Below are positions 1 through 8,200 of a stretch of 17,962 nucleotides of DNA, piece after piece; the first letter of the stretch is position 1, and each line of letters opens with the position of its first letter. Source of the stretch: Prevotellaceae bacterium UBA1746 (lineage in GTDB: Bacteria; Bacteroidota; Bacteroidia; Bacteroidales; Bacteroidaceae); assembly GCA_905369775.1 (NCBI GenBank), contig CAJPJR010000038.1, forward strand, positions 1-17,962. Reading direction: 5' to 3'. Position numbers and translations under genes: made by a program. A model generated the notes under the pieces. It saw nothing but the letters and a program-made list of their open reading frames with translations. It made no database searches and was not told where the DNA came from.

Positions 1-204
1 GCACAACATACCACCAATGAAACAAGAAGAGCGCACACGGCAAATAAATAATGATAGACGAGAATAGAGCACCATATATCACCACATGAAAGAAATAACC
101 CCTTATCACTTCAACCATACCAACAGGAAAAGGTATAAAACCGCCGTTTCTGCATTCAATGAAACACGCTTTAACTTTTCAGGGTGAAAAAATCGGTCTT
201 TCTA
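1..204. other. Intergenic stretch with no recognised gene
   Basis: AT-rich compared with the rest of the window, with stops in all frames and no ORF showing the GC3 bias of the neighbouring genes. No convincing -7 box was found on either strand before the promoter at 205-235. It is probably upstream intergenic DNA whose flanking gene lies outside the window. Confidence 0.5.
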
Positions 205-235
205 TTGCGTGTAAAAAAAGCACTTTGTAACTTTG
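205..235 (+). promoter_or_regulatory. Bacteroidota-type promoter for a short leader or sRNA
   Basis: TAACTTTG at 228-235 is a perfect match to the Bacteroidota -7 consensus TAnnTTTG. A TTG at 205-207 sits 20 nt upstream, the spacing usual for the -33 element. Transcription would begin near 241-243. No credible start codon follows closely, but a hairpin with a T-rich tail does, which suggests a non-coding transcript or an attenuated argR leader. Confidence 0.65.
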
Positions 236-241
236 CACCAA

Positions 242-318
242 CAAGAAAATAACGTCCTCAAACGAGAGGATAACAGAAAGCACGTGAACCCCCTATTATA
301 TAGGGGGTTGTTTCCTTT
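242..318 (+). ncRNA. Candidate small RNA or attenuated argR leader
   Basis: The stretch between the predicted transcription start (about 242) and the end of the terminator is about 77 nt. It has no ORF of note. It can fold a 5' stem (TCCTC 255-259 with GAGGA 266-270, 6-nt loop) and ends in the 10-bp terminator stem at 287-309. Two readings fit: a free-standing small RNA, or a leader whose read-through feeds argR 117 nt beyond the hairpin. A second -7 box at 387-394 lies just before argR, which favours an independent RNA. I do not recognise a known RNA family. Folding was done by eye. Confidence 0.4.
287..318 (+). terminator. Rho-independent terminator upstream of argR
   Basis: A perfect 10-bp inverted repeat (AACCCCCTAT 287-296, ATAGGGGGTT 300-309) with a 3-nt loop is followed on the + strand by the T-rich tail GTTTCCTTTT. 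The A/T at the base of the stem also allows some bidirectional function, but the T-rich side lies to the right. It would end the transcript starting near 242. Confidence 0.65.
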
Positions 319-386
319 TAAGACTTGTTTTCAAGAAAAAAGTGGAACATTTCGCGGGGCGAATGGGCGAAATGAGAAAAAAGTTG

Positions 387-394
387 TATATTTG
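387..394 (+). promoter_or_regulatory. argR promoter, -7 element
   Basis: TATATTTG matches TAnnTTTG exactly and lies 31 nt before the argR start codon, giving a short leader of about 25 nt. No clear TTTG was seen at the -33 position. No convincing ARG-box palindrome was found by eye around it, so autoregulation is not supported from the sequence. Confidence 0.6.
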
Positions 395-425
395 CCGTGG
401 ATAAAAAAACGAACATTGCAAGAAT

Positions 426-911
426 ATGGGCAACCGTGACAAACGACTCGACATGCTTCGGCTGGTGCTGAACCGCACGTCGGTGGGGAGCCAAGAAGAA
501 CTCCTCGAACTCTTGCGCGCAGAGGGCTACAAAGTGACGCAAGCCACGCTCTCTCGCGACCTCCAGAAGCTGAAGGCGGCCAAGGTTTCGGGCGACGGGG
601 GCTACCGCTATGTGCTGCCCGAGCACCCGGCCTACGTTCGTCAGCTGGCACCATCGATCCACACGCCGCAATTTCTGCGCTCGTCGGGTTTCCTGAGCAT
701 GGAGTTCTCGGGCAACCTGGTGGTGATGCGCACCCGCCCGGGCTACGCCACGAGCATCACGACCGAAATCGACGCGCACGAACCCGAAAGCCTATGCGGC
801 ACGATCGCGGGCGACGACACCATTCTGGCCGTGATCCGCGAGGGCTTCGAACGGGCCCGCGTGGTCGAGGAGCTGGCGCAGATCCTCCCTGCCGTACGCG
901 GACAATTGTGA
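426..911 (+). CDS. argR: Arginine repressor ArgR
   Basis: This 161-aa protein is full length for ArgR, the hexameric arginine-sensing repressor that controls arginine biosynthesis and catabolism genes. The N-terminal winged helix-turn-helix spans about residues 5-70 and contains the family signature TQATLSRDLQKL at about 38-49. The C-terminal oligomerisation and arginine-binding domain (about 85-155) holds GNLVVMRTRPGYA and GTIAGDDTILAV; the GDD segment is the usual arginine-contact region. The start is the first ATG after a perfect -7 box; there is no Shine-Dalgarno, as is normal in Bacteroidota. No arginine biosynthesis gene is visible nearby. Its stop codon abuts a tandem repeat array, so its mRNA may carry that array as 3' UTR. 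Confidence 0.95.
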   Translation: MGNRDKRLDMLRLVLNRTSVGSQEELLELLRAEGYKVTQATLSRDLQKLKAAKVSGDGGYRYVLPEHPAYVRQLAPSIHTPQFLRSSGFLSMEFSGNLVVMRTRPGYATSITTEIDAHEPESLCGTIAGDDTILAVIREGFERARVVEELAQILPAVRGQL

Positions 912-915
912 TGCC

Positions 916-1220
916 GTCGACGGGGGAAATGAGTAGACAAGTGAACCGGTAGACGAGTAAACCCGTGGACCCGTCAACGAGTAGACGCGGGAACAAGTAG
1001 ACAAGTAAACCGGTTGACGAGTAAACCCGTGGACACGTAAACGAGTCGACGCGTGGACTCGTAGACAAGTAAATCGGTAGACGAGTAAACCCGCGGACAC
1101 GTAAACGAGTCGACGCGGGAACAAGTAGACAAGTAAATCGGTAGACGAGTAAACCCGTGGACACGTAAACGAGTCGACGCAAGAACAAGTAGACAAGTAA
1201 ACCGGTAAACGAGTAAACAA
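916..1220 (+). repeat. Nested tandem repeat: 64-bp units of eight octamers
   Basis: GTAGACAAGT recurs at 933, 997, 1061, 1125 and 1189, exactly 64 bp apart, giving four full units and a half unit. Each unit divides into eight 8-mers fitting GTNRACNN (for example GTAGACAA, GTAAACCG, GTGGACAC, GTCGACGC); 36 octamers run from 933 to 1220. A slipped end of a further unit is visible at 916-932, starting 4 nt after the argR stop. Units differ by a few substitutions and no indels. The + strand is purine-rich and full of stops; the - strand is open in all three frames, so long reverse ORFs here are artefacts. Function is unknown. Confidence 0.95.
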
Positions 1221-1270
1221 GCGATCGCGGCGACCGTATTGCGCGCCGCACAACAACCCCTCCCCACCCC

Positions 1271-1444
1271 ATGCCCAACTTCCTGAAAATCATTATCTCT
1301 CTGGCAGTGGTGATTGCCGTCTTCTACTTCACTTCCACGCCTTCGCCCACAACCACGCTGGTGCGCCTGGGCTTTCTCGCCGCGCTGATCGGCTTCACGC
1401 TCTTCAGCCTGTTCCGCCGCAAAGACAAAGACGACGACGAATAG
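1271..1444 (+). CDS. Small two-helix membrane protein (57 aa)
   Basis: The ORF starts with MPNFLKIIISLAVV and contains two hydrophobic helices, about residues 5-21 and 30-48, joined by a short polar loop (TSTPSPTTT). They are followed by a basic RRK and an acidic tail KDKDDDE. Codons strongly prefer G or C in the third position (GCC, GTC, TTC, CTG), matching the real genes nearby, which argues for coding. The ATG at 1271 is the only good start. It lies 50 bp after the octamer array and could be co-transcribed with argR. The tail should face the cytoplasm in a hairpin topology. I do not recognise a family and assign no function. Confidence 0.6.
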   Translation: MPNFLKIIISLAVVIAVFYFTSTPSPTTTLVRLGFLAALIGFTLFSLFRRKDKDDDE

Positions 1445-1756
1445 TCGGCACGGCCGCGCGCCGCATCAGGCCTCGGTCCACCGCAGGCCGCCCCCCTCTG
1501 TTCGCCCCCATCGCTCCGTGCGCTGCCGCGCAACGCCCGCACGTCGATGCAAAAACGCGAGAGGCACCCTCATTCGTAGGGTGCCTCTCGCGCTGCGTTG
1601 TGGGGTGTGCGAGCCACGTGCGCTGCCGTGCCTTCGACCGCTCGGGGCGCTGTGCGCTTGTGCCTTGTCGGCCGACGGAGGCCAGGGGAGTGATCGACTG
1701 CTCGCGGCGCTGCCGGAGCGGAAGAAAAGGGCAGATCGGCGCCTGCGCCCTGCGTT
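1445..1756. other. Convergent intergenic region
   Basis: About 310 bp between the small membrane protein (+) and the DUF3307 gene (-). Apart from the terminator hairpin at 1551-1592 nothing was recognised. It is GC-rich, with several short GC palindromes such as CGGC...GCCG at 1445-1463. ORFs crossing it lack similarity to anything I know. Confidence 0.5.
1551..1592 (-). terminator. Terminator of the SatD-DUF3307 operon
   Basis: A perfect 15-bp stem (1556-1570 with 1578-1592, 7-nt loop) is flanked on its left by AAAAA (1551-1555), which reads as TTTTT after the hairpin on the - strand. No T run follows on the + strand, so it acts on leftward transcription. It lies about 165 bp past the DUF3307 stop codon, a longer 3' UTR than the other terminators here. 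Confidence 0.85.
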
Positions 1757-2548
1757 TCAACGGGGAAGTGCGTCCAACACGTGGCGAGCGAGCAAGCCCA
1801 CCATCACGGCCACCGTGAAACTCAGGAAAGTGCCCAGCAAGATGTATTCGGTGCGCATGAGTTCTTTGTTGTTGCGCAGTTCTCCAAAACGAAACACCGA
1901 TTTTGCCGCGAGCAGGTAGCCGATCCCCTCCATCCATCCGCTCAAAATGAAGGATACGATCATGACCCGCTCCAAATAGCCGATGTAGGTGCCGGCGAGC
2001 GGCAGGCTTTTTTTGCCGGTGGTGTGGGCAAATCCACTGAAAAAGATTTGGATGAAAACCGCAGTGGGCTTCAGCACGATGAGATAGGCCAAAGCGCAGA
2101 TACCGACCGCCGTCCAATCGATGATGGGCGGTAGATAGAGACTTCCCGACAGCTGAAAATAGACCCCAACCAAGACCCCCAAGTGGAAGATCTGGTCGAG
2201 GAGGAAGAGCATCATCTTCTTGCGATCGATGAAGGGCTTGTTGCCCTCATCTGCCCCGCGTTGTCTATCGGCGGGCGGGGGCATTCGCTGCCCCGCGAAA
2301 GCTTTGGCCACAACCCCCGCGAAGTGCGTGGTCCCCACCCGCAGGGGGAGCGGCCCACACTGCCCTTCGGCGCTGAAAACATAGACTGTGGCGGTGTAAA
2401 TGAGGGCATGCAGTGCCTGATAGCCCCACCCGCTGAGCGCGGGGATCGACTTTTTCTCCTCGCACAGGGTTGTCGACTGCAGCAAAAAGTCGCCTATGCA
2501 ATGCGCAAGGAGCAAACGCACCATCAAGAAAGCATTTATCGTATTCAC
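1757..2548 (-). CDS. DUF3307 family integral membrane protein
   Basis: This 263-aa protein has several hydrophobic helices (about 5-25, 42-59, 112-135, 145-172, 190-212, 234-255). The N-terminal signature LLAHCIGDFLLQ places His16, Asp20 and Gln24 on one helix; a further His47 and a DQxxH (Asp118, His122) follow, the polar pattern that marks DUF3307. The C-terminal part (KSVFRFGELRNNKE, then EYILLGTFLSF) is typical of Bacteroidota members. A hydrophilic low-complexity stretch at about 86-104 (PPPADRQRGADEG) looks like an insertion in a loop. The start lies 9 bp after the SatD-like gene, so the two are co-transcribed and probably work together. The function of the family is not established. 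Confidence 0.8.
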   Translation of the reverse strand: MNTINAFLMVRLLLAHCIGDFLLQSTTLCEEKKSIPALSGWGYQALHALIYTATVYVFSAEGQCGPLPLRVGTTHFAGVVAKAFAGQRMPPPADRQRGADEGNKPFIDRKKMMLFLLDQIFHLGVLVGVYFQLSGSLYLPPIIDWTAVGICALAYLIVLKPTAVFIQIFFSGFAHTTGKKSLPLAGTYIGYLERVMIVSFILSGWMEGIGYLLAAKSVFRFGELRNNKELMRTEYILLGTFLSFTVAVMVGLLARHVLDALPR

Positions 2549-2557
2549 GGAGGGGAT

Positions 2558-3220
2558 TTATGGGTTGTTTCGTTGGTTTTGTGTGGCGATGATGAGCGAT
2601 GCGACTCGGTCCAAGTACATCCTGATCAATTTCGCTTTGGCCTTTTCGAGCCTCTTCCTCACGTTTTGCTGCGAGGTGTTGTTTTTTTCAGCCAGTTCGC
2701 CTTGACTCATCTCACGGAGCAGGGCTTGGTACATGATTTTGCTGTGGAGCGCACTCCAATTTGAGATGATGTCGTCGACAAAAGCCGTTTCGACGCGAAG
2801 CTCTTCGTTCGCTGTTTCGGAAGGGGTTTGCACCATGAGTCTTTGTTGCTTGCCCAATTGGTCAAACCCTCGGCCCGAAAGCACGAAGGCTTCGCCGTCT
2901 GACTGCGAGACGCGCGCATCCCGATAAGCCACGTCGCCGATGCCCACCGAGATGCGCGCGTCCAGCTGTTGCTCGCCGGCGCGGAGTGCCGACATTCTCA
3001 AGCCCGCTCGAAGCAGAAGGGCCACTAGCGGTGCGCATTCGGGCTTTTCGACCCACACTTGGAAGCTGTCGCCGCGGAAAATGTCCACCTGGAGCTTCAG
3101 TTCCGGGCGGCACTGCGCGATCTCGCCAATGAGCTCGTGGATGAGCGCAGGCAATTCGCCGCGATCCTCGGTTTTGATCTGCGTAGATCCGACCACATCG
3201 GCCGTAATTACACCTTTCAT
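2558..3220 (-). CDS. SatD-like protein: cyclase-type fold plus HTH
   Basis: This 220-aa protein begins ITADVVGSTQI, close to the FADIVGST start of class III nucleotide cyclases. It has GDSFQVW 43 residues later; Asp8 and Asp51 sit where the two metal-binding aspartates belong. ISVGIGD (about 90-96) and DGEAFVLSGRGFDQL (108-122) resemble the later cyclase strands. Arg117 is kept, but the usual catalytic Asn four residues before it is Val113, so cyclase activity may be lost. Residues about 160-205 form a helix-turn-helix of sigma-70 region 4 type (MSQGELAEKNNTSQQNVRKRL). Architecture and the adjacent DUF3307 gene fit the SatD family. It may be a regulator or nucleotide-sensing partner of the membrane protein; biochemical role unknown. 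Confidence 0.7.
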   Translation of the reverse strand: MKGVITADVVGSTQIKTEDRGELPALIHELIGEIAQCRPELKLQVDIFRGDSFQVWVEKPECAPLVALLLRAGLRMSALRAGEQQLDARISVGIGDVAYRDARVSQSDGEAFVLSGRGFDQLGKQQRLMVQTPSETANEELRVETAFVDDIISNWSALHSKIMYQALLREMSQGELAEKNNTSQQNVRKRLEKAKAKLIRMYLDRVASLIIATQNQRNNP

Positions 3221-3242
3221 TGCATTATTTACACTTTACATC

Positions 3243-3277
3243 ACAACCTCCACGGGTTGTTTTTCGGCATTACAACC
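3243..3277 (-). promoter_or_regulatory. Repeated ACAACC/GGTTGT sites upstream of the SatD-like gene
   Basis: ACAACC (3243-3248) and GGTTGT (3255-3260) form a 6-bp inverted repeat with a 6-bp spacer, and another ACAACC lies at 3272-3277. They sit 23-57 bp before the SatD-like start. The SatD-like protein has its own HTH, so an autoregulatory operator is possible, but an mRNA hairpin explains the inverted pair equally well. Confidence 0.3.
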
Positions 3278-3423
3278 GCCTATTCGTTAATTCAGGTAAC
3301 ATTTTCGCCGCTCGTTCGAGACCGATCGACAAATGCCGGAGTTCGGCATGCGAAGCCCGCAAGTGCCTCGTGCGCAGGTGCGCTGCATCGTTTCAGCCGA
3401 GGGGCGGCGGTGACCCACACGTG

Positions 3424-3431
3424 CAAAAATA
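3424..3431 (-). promoter_or_regulatory. Candidate -7 element for the SatD-DUF3307 operon
   Basis: On the - strand this reads TATTTTTG, an exact TAnnTTTG match. It would start transcription near 3417, leaving a leader of about 200 nt. No clear -33 TTTG was seen. It is the best promoter candidate in the roughly 380 bp between the SatD-like start and the malic enzyme terminator; nothing else was recognised in that gap. Confidence 0.45.
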
Positions 3432-3596
3432 CGATATTCTTTTGGGTGGGCTGTTTTTCAGAGAAGGGAAATGACGTAGCCTGCGGGGCGAAGACGGCTC
3501 GACATCGGCGGCTGCCTCGGCGGCCGTGGGCGCTGCGGGCAGACCGGGCGAATTCTCGGTCGCGCACCCGGCGAACTCCCGGCCACATAGGGGCAC

Positions 3597-3636
3597 AAAA
3601 AAGCGAGCGGCTCGCCGACAGTGGCGGGCCGCTCGC
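3597..3636 (-). terminator. Terminator of the malic enzyme gene
   Basis: A 14-bp stem with one G-T wobble (3603-3616 with 3623-3636, 6-nt loop) is preceded on the + strand by AAAAAA (3597-3602), giving a T run after the hairpin in the leftward direction. It lies 51 bp past the malic enzyme stop, so that gene is a single transcription unit. Confidence 0.85.
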
Positions 3637-3687
3637 GTTGCGAACGGGAGATCGGGGGGCACAGCGTGCGGCACCGTGCGCCGGGGC

Positions 3688-4965
<1,278 letters not shown>

Positions 4966-5093
4966 AATGTCTATGGGGGATTAAGTGGAAGGGGCGCGCC
5001 GTTTGCCGCGGTGTGAGCGAAAAGGGCGAAAGGGCTGCGCCGGGGTTTTGCCTTCCCTCACCGTCGGGAGAGGAGATGGGCAAGTTGTGTGGG

Positions 5094-5101
5094 CAAAGTT
5101 A
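5094..5101 (-). promoter_or_regulatory. Malic enzyme promoter, -7 element
   Basis: On the - strand this reads TAACTTTG, a perfect TAnnTTTG match, followed by CCC. Transcription would start near 5087, giving a leader of about 120 nt before the start codon at 4965. No good -33 element was seen. No riboswitch was recognised in the leader. Confidence 0.6.
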
Positions 5102-5178
5102 CGGATTTTTTCGTGATGGGCGGTGCGAAACAGGCGAAAGCCCGCGGGGAAAATCGCGGATGCTGCCCGACCTTGTAC

Positions 5179-5219
5179 AAAAAAACCGCTCGCATGGGCT
5201 GGGAAGCTGTGCGAGCGGT
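5179..5219 (-). terminator. Terminator at the end of the fimbrial operon
   Basis: A 10-bp stem (ACCGCTCGCA 5185-5194 with TGCGAGCGGT 5210-5219, 15-nt loop) is flanked by seven A (5179-5185) on its left, so leftward transcripts end in a T run. It lies 43 bp past the stop of the LRR/T9SS protein gene and separates the fimbrial locus from the malic enzyme promoter. Confidence 0.85.
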
Positions 5220-5261
5220 GGAGTATATAGCCCCGAAGGGCACATTGAGCAAGGGGATCGG

Positions 5262-8200
5262 TTAGGGCATGACGAAGCGCTGGGTGAGTGTGGTGACCTT
5301 GTTGGACACGCGCACCACATAGGCGCCGGGCATGACGACGGTGCCGGTGTTTTCGCTGCCGGGTTCGACAGTGAAACGGGCTTGGATCTTACCGGCGGCG
5401 TCGAAGACGAGGGCTTCGGCGGGCTGGTCGGTGAAGTTCTTGACGGTGAAGTTGCGACGCAGGTCGGCCGAGATTTGGAATCCGCGCTGATCTGCAGTGG
5501 CCTTCGCGCCGTTGCCGAGGATGGTGAAGCGGTGTGCAGCATCGCCCTTGGTTGCGGTGAACTCGTAGGTGTCGCCGTCGTGGATGGCGCGGGTGAGTCC
5601 GGTGCGCTTGTCGAGGAGAGTGTATTGCTGCGTGCCGTCGCCGCCGTCGAGGTGGAAGGTGAGCTTGTAGTTCTGCTCGCCGTCGCCGGGCACGAAGCCG
5701 ACTTTGGTTTCACCGATGGCGTCGGTGGTGGTCACCTGGTAGCTGCGATCTTGCATAGCGTAGAGGGCAGCTTCGCCGGGTGCGAAGATCTTCTCACCGT
5801 CCCAACCGTTGTCGTAGCGATCGGTGGTGCCTTCGGCTTGAACGAGCCAGAGGCGATCGGCCGTCTTGGCGCTTTCGACGTCGACAGCCAGGGAGTGGAA
5901 GTGGCGCTGGGGTGCGCGGTTCTCCTCGGTGGCGGTGACGAGGTCGGCATAGCGATACTTGAGGTTGCCGGCCGCGGTGCTCTTGACCATGAAGCTGGAG
6001 AGCGAGGGAATCTGGTTGGGCATGCCGGCCACGTGCCCTGCGAGGTTGGCGGGGATGGCCTTGGTGTATTGTCCCTGCGTGGTGCCGTTGGTGGTGGGAC
6101 CGCTGTTGGCAATCCAGTCTTTGCGCGAGCCGGTGTTGAAGAGGTAGACCACCTTGTCGGCCGCCGTTGCGCCGGAGAAGTCGAGTTTGTCGATGCTCAT
6201 GGCTCCGGTGTAGGGGTTGGCCAGGATGTTCATGTCCTGATAGTTGGTGGCGGAGGCCATGCCGTCGACGGGGAAGGTGAAGTCTGCGGTGTTGAGTTCG
6301 CCGATGAATCGATAGGTGGCGGGCTTAGGCTGCGAGATTTCGTAGGCCTGTCCCTGGGCGAGGGTGCCGTTGTTGACGTCGGTCCACTTCTCGTCGGAGT
6401 TGGGGACGTTGAGCGTGCGATCGTACTTGCGCACCCAGGTGGTCTCGAGGGGGAGCTGGTTGCGATCGGCGCTCTTGACGGGCGATCCGAAGTATTGCCA
6501 GGTGGCGTAGGCCTTGTTGCGGTTGCCATCGAAGGACTTGGCAAACATCTCGACGTTGGCCTTGTAGTTGGCGTTGTCGGCGGGTTTGGCCAGGAGGAAA
6601 GTACCGTTGGGTTTGCCCTCTTCGGCCTGCACGACGGTGTAGTCGGCTACGCCGCGCGAAGCAAAGGGCTCGGTGGCGGCGGCAGCGCTGGTCGTAAGAT
6701 CCCAGAGGAGTGCTTTCTCTTTGAGGAGAATCTGGTTGCCGGGGGTGGCGACCATGGCACGTCCGGTTTCGGTGGCGTTGATGTAGTTGCGCACCACGCG
6801 ATCTTGGTCGGCATAGAGGTCGCGGATGGCGGATTCGCCATACTTTTCTGCGGCGACGCCGGTGACGGGATCGGGGGTATTGTCGTTGACCGAGGCGAAG
6901 ACCACATCCGACTGCTCGTTGTCGGCATAGTTGGCCGCGAGGGTGTTGGGCACGAAACGGCCGGTCCAGTTTTCCTTGTTGGCCCAGTCGGTGCTGACAT
7001 AACCGTACCAGTAGTTGTTTTTGCTACCGTCGAGGGTGAAGGTGTTGGTACGGAAGAAGCGTTTGGGGAGGGCGCGGGTGTCGCCGTCACCGATGTCGTT
7101 GGCGCCGGTGGTGGAAACGGTGGCGAAGTAGGTGGATCGGTCGGCGGAGGGGGTGCCTTCGGGCTGTTTGAGCACCTGATCGAAACCGTCGGTGGTGATG
7201 GTGCCGGTGCCGCGCTCGAAGGATTCGAGGGGACGTCCGCCGCCGGTGTTGAAGCCTTCGTTGGTCATGGCCACGAAGAGGCGGGTGCCGGGACCGTAGG
7301 CGCGGCGGAAGGTGAGATCGCCGTGCTGATCGACGGAGAATTCATTGTCGGGCACGCGGATGTATTCGTCGGTGCCGGGGTTGATTTCGCGCCAGAGTTC
7401 GTACTTGGTGGTCTTGAAGGAGCTGGCCAATCCCCTGGCATAGCTCTGCGAACTGAGGGTCATGGTTTCGAGCGGGCGCCAAGTGTCGTCGCCACGGGGC
7501 GATTGGGGCACTACGTAGCGCTCTTGGAGCGTGAAGTAGTAGTGCTCGTCGGTCACGTTCTCAGGCTTGGTGGGCAACGTGAGGATGTTGAGCTTGTTGA
7601 CGGTGAGGTTGAGCTCAGCATCGGCGGCTTTGGCGCGCGAGGCGTAGATGTTGGCATTGTTGCCGCCCAGCGCCTGGTTGAAGGCTGTGGCGTCGCCGCC
7701 CTTGTACACCGTCCAGGTGGCCTCCTTGAACGACTTATCGTCGCCGAAGCGGCGGTCGTTGGCCGAATAGCCGATGTCGGTGAGGAGGTTTTTGGAGAGA
7801 TCGGCCTTCTGGAGCTTGGTGAAGCTGGTGGAAGGGAAGCTGGCCAGGAGGTTTTCCGAAACATTGAGTTCGCGGATCGTCGCATCAGTGTGCGTGAAGC
7901 CGATGTTCTGGAGTTTGTTGGTGGCGAGATTGAGCGTTTCGACGTTGGTCAGTTCGTTGGGGAAGATGAAACTCCCCTGTGCGTTGGCCGTTCCGAGCAC
8001 ATTGTCGTGGAGATCAATGTAGCGGATGGAGGGCACCTTGGTTAATTCGACATCTTTGATCTGCTGCGAGGCCGAAACGAGTTTCCACATGCCCTCTTCG
8101 CCGGTGATCTTGATGACGCCGCCCTGCGTGGCGGAGACATTGACGGTGAAGGTGCGGTCTTCCGTCAGATTATACATCTGTCGGATGTTCTGTCCGTCGT

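Noticed and set aside
324..335. CTTGTTTTCAAG palindrome upstream of argR as an ArgR or other operator
   Set aside because: Only 4 bp per arm and no likeness to the ARG-box consensus; expected by chance in AT-rich DNA.
233..439. A 68-aa ORF starting at a TTG inside the leader promoter
   Set aside because: It starts within the -7 box, runs through the terminator hairpin and overlaps argR out of frame; no codon bias.
916..1220. CRISPR array
   Set aside because: There are no unique spacers; the repeats are contiguous, with an 8-bp inner period, and no cas gene is near.
757..1293. Long - strand ORFs (178, 154 and 97 aa) rich in VYLST, FTRLLVY and similar
   Set aside because: They are translations of the octamer array. 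The repeat consensus excludes stops on the - strand in all three frames, and because 64 is not a multiple of 3 the same motif appears in every frame. No start or codon bias supports them.
5013..8045. A 1010-aa open frame on the + strand opposite the LRR/T9SS gene
   Set aside because: It is an antisense shadow rich in Gly, Val and Glu, caused by the G/C-ending codon bias of the real gene. The - strand frame has a signal peptide, LRRs and a sorting domain; the + frame has none.
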